Of a stretch of DNA of 32,696 bases, positions 7,701 through 14,046 are shown one piece after another. The first letter of the stretch is position 1. Each line of letters begins with the position of its first letter. Under the pieces are notes generated by a model. The model was not told the origin of the DNA and did not search any database. It saw only the letters and a program-made list of their open reading frames with translations. A program made the translations under genes and the position numbers. Source of the DNA: Desulfobulbaceae bacterium (GTDB taxonomy: Bacteria; Desulfobacterota; Desulfobulbia; Desulfobulbales; Desulfobulbaceae); assembly GCA_019163135.1 (NCBI GenBank), contig JAFLKR010000030.1, forward strand, positions 1 through 32,696. Direction: 5' to 3'.

Positions 7701-10130
7701 TTATTTTTTTTGCTGCAGTTGCAAGATCGCCGCTTCTTCACCGGCGAGTTTGGTCCAGAGAGGATCTTTTCCTTTTTCGGCTAATTCTTTGAACAGCTTA
7801 AGTGCTTGGGTGGTATTGTTTTTTTTCGATTCAATCTGTGCCAGTCTGAATTGAGCCTGCTCTATGTCACTCCCTTGTTCTTTCATCCGCCCAAAAGCTT
7901 GGGCAGCCAGGTCATCCTGGCCGGTTTGAAAATAGGCTTCCGCCAGGAGCAGGGTGGCTTGGTTGGCGGCGATTATGGGCTGCAATTCGGGGTCGGACAG
8001 GGTGTCAATCACCTCCTGCCACCGTTTCAACTCGAAAAAGATGCGGGCTTTGAGCAATTCGAGTTGGGGGGTCCGGTGGCGAGTGTCGGCTTGGAGGAGT
8101 TTAACAGCCTGGTCGAATTGGCCACTTGCATACAGCGCCCGGATCTTGAACAAAAAAATCGCTGGTTCATCGTTACCTTTGGGGTAATTGAGCAGATAAC
8201 GGTCGGCGTACTCTTCCACCTGGACGTAACGATCGGCATCAAAAAGTCCTTGAAGCAGCGGCAGATAAATTTTTTCTTTGTCGGCTTCAGACGAAATTTC
8301 AAAAAGGTATTGATAGGTCTGGGCGGTCTGATCAGCCAGGCCGAGATTGCTGTAGGCGTTGGCTAAATCATAAAGCAGGTTGGTGTTGAGCCAGCCATTG
8401 GAGAAAAAAGATTTGTTCTGTTTGGCCAAGACCAGGGCTTTGACGTATTCTTTATCTTTAACCAATTGCTTGATAACCACTGGCAACTGTTCGATGAGCA
8501 AAGCTTTGGTTTCCAGGCGCAGCCTTCCCGACTGAAAGCTTCGCAGTATTTCCATGCACTGGGCCACGCTTTTCTGGCGATCTCCGGCGAGTGCGTTAAC
8601 CAGGGCCTGTTTGAAAGCGGCCTCTTCCCGGAGCGCTACGGTATCGGCCTGGGTTGCCATTTTACCGTAGGCGGTTTCCGCAGATGTTGCATTCATCCGT
8701 TTGGCCACGAAATCCAGATCGATCTGTTTAAGGAGGGCCCGTGCCCCGCCCTCGGTGCGGGAAAAAGCATCCTGGATTTGCTGGAGATCGATTCTGGCCT
8801 TCTTCTCGGTTGCCGAAATATGGAGTTCGGCCATAGCCAATCGGTAGAGCGCCAAATCCTGACCAGGTTTATTGTTGAGCAGATCACCGAGCAGTCGATA
8901 TTTTTTGGCCGCCTTTGGAAAGCGCTTGTCGGTGTACAGGGCGTCGCTGAAATGGGCCAGGGACATGGGGTCGGTATCGATGATGGGCGATTGGCTTTCA
9001 AGTTCCAGGTAGGCTGTCAGCGCTTTGGCTTTTTCTTTTTTCTGGTAGAGGAGGTCGGCCTGTCGCAGGAGTCGGACCGCCCTGAGGGCTTCGCTGCGGA
9101 CGACATCGTCACGAACCAGGATTTTTTCGGCATCAGCGGTTCGTCCGGACATCAGGGCTAATTCAGCCAGCAAGAGGTTGCAATGGGCTGTAAAGGGGAT
9201 GTTATTTTCTATTTTCTTGAAGAGGCCCGTGAGTTCATAATAGGCGGAAATATGGTCTCCCTTGATTGCCTGCTGATAAATCTGGAGCAGTTGGGCGAGG
9301 GAGGCCATCAGGGTGTCCGGGTATTGGAGGACAATTTTCTGCAAGAGGGCGTGCGGTTCTTTGTATTCCCCTGCTCTGACCAGGGCTTCGCCATAGGCCA
9401 GTGCCAGTCGTTCCTTTAAGGATTCGTCAGGTTGGTTTTCCAGTTGCATCCGTAGTCGTTGGTACACCTGAGACCATTTATTTTCATTGGCCAAGGCCTG
9501 GATCTCCGCGGGCAACCACAGTTCATCGGCTAGTTTTGGCGGCATGGCCGCAGCCAGCGGGAACGGCGGCAGCAATAGCCTGGGAGGAACTGCGATCTCC
9601 ACCGGCGATTCGTACCCCGTGAAAAACGAAACCCAATTTTTGGCATAGGCGGAGGCCGTCACCGGGTTGAGCGCATCGGCATCAGCCCGTTTGACAGTGG
9701 CAACCCCTTGTAATTTTGAGGAGAGTTCCTGGGAGGTGGCGACAAGCGGATCACCCAATATAATATCAAGCACGAGGGTGGCGCTTTCTTTGTTGCTCTC
9801 CGCCATAACCTTCTGCGGAGGATAACGAAAATAGAAAGAAAGAACGGTTTTTGATTTTTGTTGCGCATTGACCATTTTGATCATTTTGCCATCGGTGGGC
9901 GGCGGCGCCAGATGGTCTGCCAGGAGGGTGTCCTGCAGTTCAAGGTCGATTCTCCGGCCGGTGGTGGTCGTGGTGAAAGCGGGCAATAGATCAAAGTGCA
10001 GCGTGAGTTGCAAGTGGGGGGCCGCATCGGTGCGATTGATGGCTTTCAATAGCACAGCAGCTTGTGCAGAACCATTTGAGCACAGAATGCCAACAAGCAG
10101 AAGTGTGATGATAAGGCTGCGATTGATCAT
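7701..10130 (-). CDS. Exported TPR-repeat protein heading the flagellar operon, AMIN-like N-terminus
   Basis: About 809 aa. From ATG 10130 it starts with a signal peptide (MINRSLIITLLLVGI followed by LCSNGSAQA), so the protein should be periplasmic or envelope-bound. Residues about 25-130 are a beta-rich segment resembling AMIN-type domains (LQLTLHFDLLPAF, then RIDLELQDTLLADH). From about 200 onward there are many degenerate TPR-like helical repeats (for example ALAYGEALVRAGEYKEPHALL, ANAYSNLGLADQTAQTYQYL, LLAEAYFQTGQDDLAAQAFG). I do not recognise a named family. Its position as first gene before flgB and behind a -24/-12 site suggests an envelope role in flagellar assembly or placement. ATG 10166 is a possible earlier start; ATG 10217 lies at or before the promoter candidate and is unlikely. 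No strong ribosome site decides between 10130 and 10166. Confidence 0.75.
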   Translation of the reverse strand: MINRSLIITLLLVGILCSNGSAQAAVLLKAINRTDAAPHLQLTLHFDLLPAFTTTTTGRRIDLELQDTLLADHLAPPPTDGKMIKMVNAQQKSKTVLSFYFRYPPQKVMAESNKESATLVLDIILGDPLVATSQELSSKLQGVATVKRADADALNPVTASAYAKNWVSFFTGYESPVEIAVPPRLLLPPFPLAAAMPPKLADELWLPAEIQALANENKWSQVYQRLRMQLENQPDESLKERLALAYGEALVRAGEYKEPHALLQKIVLQYPDTLMASLAQLLQIYQQAIKGDHISAYYELTGLFKKIENNIPFTAHCNLLLAELALMSGRTADAEKILVRDDVVRSEALRAVRLLRQADLLYQKKEKAKALTAYLELESQSPIIDTDPMSLAHFSDALYTDKRFPKAAKKYRLLGDLLNNKPGQDLALYRLAMAELHISATEKKARIDLQQIQDAFSRTEGGARALLKQIDLDFVAKRMNATSAETAYGKMATQADTVALREEAAFKQALVNALAGDRQKSVAQCMEILRSFQSGRLRLETKALLIEQLPVVIKQLVKDKEYVKALVLAKQNKSFFSNGWLNTNLLYDLANAYSNLGLADQTAQTYQYLFEISSEADKEKIYLPLLQGLFDADRYVQVEEYADRYLLNYPKGNDEPAIFLFKIRALYASGQFDQAVKLLQADTRHRTPQLELLKARIFFELKRWQEVIDTLSDPELQPIIAANQATLLLAEAYFQTGQDDLAAQAFGRMKEQGSDIEQAQFRLAQIESKKNNTTQALKLFKELAEKGKDPLWTKLAGEEAAILQLQQKK

Positions 10131-10449
10131 AGGGTTTTGTCGGCAGAGAGTGCGGCTTGCGGTCATGTGGCCAAAGGGGAACCATGCTGGATACTCTTCA
10201 AGCAATAAACATTCCATGCAAAGCCTGCGGACTGTTTCGGTGTGCGGTCTGCTGTTTGGTTGTATTAAATCAATAAACCGAGGCCGGTAGCTCTTTTCGG
10301 CAAAGCTGATGGCAGTGTCATATTTTTGGCGTTTGCGATAGTGTCGACTGTTTCATTGGCAGACGTCATGGGATTTGCTATCGTGGGACCGGTCAGCAGA
10401 GTTTTTTAACGATAAGGTTCAGGACTACGCAAGTTCTCGGGAGGAAGAG
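10131..10449. other. Divergent intergenic region between flagellar operon and chemosensory genes
   Basis: About 320 bp with no supported gene. It should carry the promoters of both the leftward flagellar operon and the rightward CheA-like gene. I see the leftward -24/-12 site (10201-10216) but no convincing sigma-70, sigma-28 or sigma-54 site for the rightward gene. The CheA-like frame is open back to a TTG at 10375. Confidence 0.5.
10201..10216 (-). promoter_or_regulatory. Candidate sigma-54 (-24/-12) promoter for the flagellar operon
   Basis: On the minus strand the site reads TGGAATGTTTATTGCT. The -12 box (TTGCT) is perfect, GG-N10-GC spacing is exact, and the -24 box has two mismatches to TGGCAC. 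Transcription would start near 10190, about 60 bases before ATG 10130 of the TPR gene, which fits a first-gene promoter. Recognition by sigma-54 RNA polymerase and the activator at 15907-16989 is inferred. Confidence 0.5.
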
Positions 10450-12240
10450 GTGAGGGTTCCAGAGGAAGACTATACAATACTTGAAGATTTCGTGCAGGAG
10501 AGCCTGGCAGGGGTGAAGCGCGCAACTCCTTTTGTCAAGGCCTTGGTGGAACAACCCGACCGGGAGGATATTCTGCCCAAGGTGACCGAGCATTGTTTTC
10601 ACCTGTTTCATTCCATTAAGGGTACAGGCGGTTTTCTTCAACTTGATCAGCTGGTACGTCCAGCCGAGGCGATGGAATATCTGCTTGACCGGATTAGATC
10701 CGGAGTGCAGTCGTTCACACCCATGCTGGTCTCCTTGCTGGCCGAATCCTGTCAATTCATGGAGAAGGGATTACCGCTGCTGCTGATTAATAAAAGCGAT
10801 GAACGCCTGGCCACTTCGGCTCAAGCCTTGACTGCGGCTATTTTTCAGGCCATGAAGGTCGGGGAAGAAGATTCCTGGGTCGATGGGTCGGCAGCCTTGG
10901 AGCCGCATGGGATGCACGATACTTTCTTATTGGAAACCGAGAATCTTTTGACCACGGCGGAGCAGGAGTTTGTGCTCTGGGATTTTATCGCCATGGATCA
11001 TCAGCGAATGGAGGATTTATGCCGCCTGCTGCATCGCTTAAAGCAAAATTTCGCGCTTTTTGAACTGAAGGATCTGGAACGATTATGTCTGGCTCTTGAG
11101 TCCGCCTTGACCCGTTACCTCCAGGGTGAATTTTTCCAGACCGAATATCCCGAAAGGGTCTTTTTGCGAAGTATCGATGCGGTGCGGAGCGCCTTGACCA
11201 GTATCACCCGCCTGGGCGATGTTGCCGTCACCGGCCTGGATCATCATCTGGCCGCTCTGCAGGGTTTGATGCGGCAACCGATCGGCACTTTGCTGATCGA
11301 GGCTGGCCTGGTGAATCCCCAAGTCATCGAAGATGCCCTTGAGGTGCAGAAAAGTTGCCGGGATACAACGCCCCGCCGTTTGGGTGAGGTCTTGGTGGAT
11401 ATGGGAGAGGTGACCCCGGACCAGATCCAGCATATCCTCCAGGCGCAGCATAGTAATCGCGCGCGGGCGGCACAGGCGGAAACTATACTCAGTAGCGTCT
11501 GTCAGCCTCAGGGGCAACCGTCACCGGCAAGCGCTGTCTATAATGAAATAAGCATCGATGGCCGGAAAATTGCAAGAATTGTAGAGTTGGTCAATCAACT
11601 GGCGGTGCTGTACCAACCGGAAGGAGCCGCTGCCGGTATTTTTTCGGAATTGAAGATGCTGGCGAAATCCTGTAACCAGGAAGCCCTTGCCGCTTTTTCC
11701 TCCCGACTGAAGCGGTTGGTGCATGACTTGGCGGTGCAATATAATAAACGGGTCTATTTCGTTATCGAAGGCATTGATACCCTCCTCGACCAGCGCGATA
11801 TATTTCTCCTGGCCGATCCGTTGCTGTATCTTCTTCGTAACGGCGTTGAGCATGGCCTGGAAACCGTCGAGGAACGAATGCTGGCAGGGAAAAGAAAGAG
11901 CGGCAAATTGACGTTGACCGCCCTGCAGCACGGTGCTGAAATCTGGGTGAGTATTGAAGACGATGGTCAGGGTTTTGACATGAAGAAAATAGCTAACTTG
12001 GCCGTTGCCCAAAACTTGGTCGATAGAGAAGGTGTTGCCAATCTCACCCCTCGGGAACTCGCGCAACTCTTCTTTCGATCTCAGACCTCTATCGACAACG
12101 ATTCGCAAGGCGCACCGGGCCAGAACGCCGGTTTGACCTTAGTCAGGGACCGAATCCAGCAGTTGCAGGGCAGGGTTGAGATGCTGACTCGCCCTGACAA
12201 GGGGACCAGGATAACCCTAAAGGTACCACAACAGCACTGA
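10450..12240 (+). CDS. CheA-like histidine kinase lacking the CheW-like regulatory domain
   Basis: About 596 aa from GTG 10450, which has GGGAGG 5 bases upstream; a TTG at 10375 would add 25 residues. An HPt domain comes first, with phosphoacceptor His54 in HSIKGTGGF. A second HPt-like helical region holds a degenerate motif (HRLKQNFALF, His195). Residues about 276-335 look like two MshEN-type half repeats (IGTLLIEAGLV, LGEVLVDMGEVTPDQI). A CheA-type dimerisation stretch follows (DGRKIARIVELVNQLA, about 370-387). The C-terminal ATPase has an N box (LLRNGVEHG), a G1 box (DDGQGF) and a final glycine-rich strand (PDKGTRITLKVP). CheA normally continues into a ~130-aa P5 domain that binds CheW and receptors, but this protein stops there. 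It is followed by cheY and cheX-type genes, so CheY is its likely target. Input must differ from classical CheW-coupled receptors. Confidence 0.85.
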   Translation: MRVPEEDYTILEDFVQESLAGVKRATPFVKALVEQPDREDILPKVTEHCFHLFHSIKGTGGFLQLDQLVRPAEAMEYLLDRIRSGVQSFTPMLVSLLAESCQFMEKGLPLLLINKSDERLATSAQALTAAIFQAMKVGEEDSWVDGSAALEPHGMHDTFLLETENLLTTAEQEFVLWDFIAMDHQRMEDLCRLLHRLKQNFALFELKDLERLCLALESALTRYLQGEFFQTEYPERVFLRSIDAVRSALTSITRLGDVAVTGLDHHLAALQGLMRQPIGTLLIEAGLVNPQVIEDALEVQKSCRDTTPRRLGEVLVDMGEVTPDQIQHILQAQHSNRARAAQAETILSSVCQPQGQPSPASAVYNEISIDGRKIARIVELVNQLAVLYQPEGAAAGIFSELKMLAKSCNQEALAAFSSRLKRLVHDLAVQYNKRVYFVIEGIDTLLDQRDIFLLADPLLYLLRNGVEHGLETVEERMLAGKRKSGKLTLTALQHGAEIWVSIEDDGQGFDMKKIANLAVAQNLVDREGVANLTPRELAQLFFRSQTSIDNDSQGAPGQNAGLTLVRDRIQQLQGRVEMLTRPDKGTRITLKVPQQH

Positions 12241-12250
12241 GACATTATTA

Positions 12251-12296
12251 GGGAAAAAGCAACTTGGCAGGAAGAAACCTTGCTTTCCCTGTTTTG
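12251..12296 (+). terminator. Terminator-like hairpin after the CheA-like gene
   Basis: Arms 12251-12262 (GGGAAAAAGCAA) and 12280-12289 (TTGCTTTCCC) pair, with two extra A's bulged on the left. A 17-base loop lies between them and GTTTT follows. The T-run is short, so it may terminate only partly. A weak -24/-12-like match (AGGAAGAAACCTTGCT, 12269-12284) overlaps the same bases, so either reading is possible. Confidence 0.5.
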
Positions 12297-12408
12297 GTCT
12301 TGATAGAATGACCAATATAATAATACTTCCGCCTCATTTTTTGGATTTGTTGAAGTGGAAAGCGCGCTTACTATGCGGAAGCTATACTATGACCAAGAGG
12401 AGAAAATA

Positions 12409-12780
12409 ATGGCAAAGAATGTACTGCTCGTTGACGATTCCAGCACGATGCGAAAGATCATCAGCCGTTCGCTGCGTCAAGCAGGGCTTGATTTTGGAGA
12501 GATTTATGAAGCTGGCGACGGTCAGGAAGCCTTGGCTATGCTCGAGAAGGAATCCATTGATATCGTTTTGAGCGACATCAATATGCCCAATATGAATGGA
12601 ATTGAGTTCCTTCGTGAAAAGGGCAATCGTCCCGCCATCAAAGATATCCCAGTTTTTATGATCTCTACCGAAACCGGTGAGGATATCATCGGCGAAGCCA
12701 AGAGTCTGGGGGCCATCGGTGCTCTGAAAAAACCTTTTACCCCTGATAAGGTCAATGAGGTTCTCGGACCGTTCATGTAA
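12409..12780 (+). CDS. cheY: Chemotaxis response regulator CheY
   Basis: A 123-aa single-domain receiver. The acidic pair is Asp9-Asp10 (LLVDDSSTMRK), the phosphoacceptor is Asp56 (VLSDINMPNMNG), the Ser/Thr switch is in MISTETG (86-87), and the conserved Lys is Lys108 in KKPF. There is no output domain, so it is a diffusible CheY expected to bind FliM/FliG at the flagellar switch. I chose ATG 12409 because AGAGGAG lies 7-8 bases upstream and the product begins at the first beta strand. The longer frame from 12355 adds residues with no family match. Its donor is probably the CheA-like kinase just upstream, and the CheX-type proteins downstream are its likely phosphatases. Hairpins on both sides suggest it can be made as a separate transcript. 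Confidence 0.95.
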   Translation: MAKNVLLVDDSSTMRKIISRSLRQAGLDFGEIYEAGDGQEALAMLEKESIDIVLSDINMPNMNGIEFLREKGNRPAIKDIPVFMISTETGEDIIGEAKSLGAIGALKKPFTPDKVNEVLGPFM

Positions 12781-12812
12781 AAATAAAGCCGTTTGATAGA
12801 GAGACATTCTTG

Positions 12813-12851
12813 CCTGTTGAACATGACGGATGTCATCCGGAACAGGTTTTT
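12813..12851 (+). terminator. Rho-independent terminator after cheY
   Basis: A nested hairpin has outer arms CCTGTT (12813-12818) and AACAGG (12841-12846), inner arms ATGAC and GTCAT (12823-12827 and 12832-12836), and a small internal loop between them. TTTTT follows at 12847-12851. This is a good intrinsic terminator shape, 33 bases after the cheY stop and before the ribosome site of the next gene. Confidence 0.65.
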
Positions 12852-12869
12852 GGATAGGGAGGGTAAGGT

Positions 12870-13346
12870 GTGAATGGTACTAACAGTTTTTCCGAAATCA
12901 ATGATAAGATCATTGAGGCAACAATAGAAATATTCACCGGCATGGTGATGATGGAGATTTCGGTAGGCGGAGAGCCGTTGCTGACGCTCGGGCCATTGAA
13001 AAACTCAATCACTGGCATGATCGGTCTGGCCGGCATCCATAAAGGAGTGCTCGCCGTCCATTTTCCCAAGCAGGTAGCATTGGATGTTACCAGCAGCTTT
13101 CTCGGGATGGAAGTCAGCGAGATCGACGCCGATGTTCAGGACGCCATCGGTGAGATCGCCAACATACTTGGCGGTAACCTTAAAACCATTCTCTCTGATC
13201 GGGGCAAAGATATCCAACTTTCCCTGCCGTCGACCATTTATGGCGACCAGTACGCCTTTACCTCCCAGGCCGATGTGGATCAGGTTATTCTGCCCTTTCA
13301 GGCGCCTTCCGGAATGTTTTATGTCGAGGTGGAACTTGAGCGATAA
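12870..13346 (+). CDS. CheX-type chemotaxis phosphatase (first copy)
   Basis: A 158-aa protein of the CheX/CheC/FliY fold. The phosphatase signature Glu-x-x-Asn is present in DAIGEIANILGG (Glu95, Asn98). In this family the pair positions the CheY phosphoryl group and a water for hydrolysis. The surrounding pattern also fits: a long first helix (DKIIEATIEIFTGMVMMEI), then IGLAGIHKGVLAVHF and a closing strand (GMFYVEVELE). The start is GTG 12870 behind a GGAGGG-type ribosome site. A second, related gene follows after 48 bp and probably arose by duplication. The likely role is to remove phosphate from the CheY encoded just upstream. No receptor-modifying genes lie nearby. Confidence 0.85.
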   Translation: MNGTNSFSEINDKIIEATIEIFTGMVMMEISVGGEPLLTLGPLKNSITGMIGLAGIHKGVLAVHFPKQVALDVTSSFLGMEVSEIDADVQDAIGEIANILGGNLKTILSDRGKDIQLSLPSTIYGDQYAFTSQADVDQVILPFQAPSGMFYVEVELER

Positions 13347-13394
13347 TATTTTTGCCGGTTGCAAGTAACGGACTTCTATCAAGGGAGTATTTTT

Positions 13395-13850
13395 TTGGAT
13401 TTAGAAAATGTTTTAATCCAGGCCACGTTGGAGGTCTTCGCCGCCATGATTTTCATCGAAATCACGCCGGAGAAACCGTTGGAGGCTGGAGCGGCAATGG
13501 AATACAACCTAACCAGTCTCATCGGGCTGGCCGGCGATTTCAAAGGTATTCTCGCCATCCAGTGCCCCGCAGAGGTGGCGATGGGTATCACTGGAGCCAT
13601 GCTCGGCATGGAGGTGACGGAACTCGGCGTGGATGCCCAAGACGCCATCGGTGAAATTGCCAACATGGTGGCCGGTGGCCTTAAAGAGGCGTTAACCTCC
13701 TCCGGGAAAAAAACAGAGTTGGCCATTCCCACCACTGTTATCGGTACGTCCATCAGGACCAGCGGTCTTTCCGGATCCTCACGGGTCATGATCCCGTTTT
13801 CCAGCCCACTGGGACAGTTCGGGGTCGAACTCAGATACATCATTACCTGA
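13395..13850 (+). CDS. CheX-type chemotaxis phosphatase (second, paralogous copy)
   Basis: A 151-aa paralogue of the preceding gene, sharing the helix start (VLIQATLEVFAAMIFIEI), the segment IGLAGDFKGILAIQ and the phosphatase motif DAIGEIANMVAGG (Glu87, Asn90). I chose TTG 13395 because AGGGAG lies about 8 bases upstream and the product then aligns with the first copy; a TTG at 13359 would add 12 residues without a ribosome site. The two proteins have diverged clearly outside the core, especially in the C-terminal half, so they may form a heterodimer or act on different phosphorylated partners. CheX is known to work as a dimer. Confidence 0.82.
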   Translation: MDLENVLIQATLEVFAAMIFIEITPEKPLEAGAAMEYNLTSLIGLAGDFKGILAIQCPAEVAMGITGAMLGMEVTELGVDAQDAIGEIANMVAGGLKEALTSSGKKTELAIPTTVIGTSIRTSGLSGSSRVMIPFSSPLGQFGVELRYIIT

Positions 13851-13853
13851 GGG

Positions 13854-13869
13854 AAAGAGTTAACTCTTT
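13854..13869. repeat. 16-bp perfect palindrome after the CheX pair
   Basis: AAAGAGTTAACTCTTT is a perfect palindrome without a loop, lying 3 bases after the stop of the second cheX-type gene. It could be the site of a dimeric DNA-binding protein or the stem of a weak terminator (ATGTGCTTTTG follows). The sequence gives no further proof of either. Confidence 0.4.
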
Positions 13870-13986
13870 ATGTGCTTTTGCCGAAATATATAAAACAATG
13901 TCTGATAGCGTGTCGTACCGCTGCTTGTCCGTTAGGTCACGCTTAGGCGGCATGGATAGTCAATTCAACCGAATCTGTAGGATCGA

Positions 13987-14002
13987 TGGTCGATCTGTTG
14001 CT
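13987..14002 (+). promoter_or_regulatory. Weak candidate sigma-54 site before the tandem CheX gene
   Basis: TGGTCGATCTGTTGCT has exact GG-N10-GC spacing and a perfect -12 box, but three mismatches in the -24 box. It would start RNA about 35 bases before ATG 14047, a sensible distance. It sits in a 196-bp spacer, which suggests the tandem CheX gene has its own promoter. Confidence 0.35.
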
Positions 14003-14046
14003 TGGGGTCGGGTCGGGATTCTTTTCAGCTTAACGATGCCTGCGTG

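Noticed and set aside
10375-10449. TTG start for the CheA-like gene
   Set aside because: Possible, but the GTG at 10450 has a well-placed GGGAGG and begins just before the HPt domain, as in relatives.
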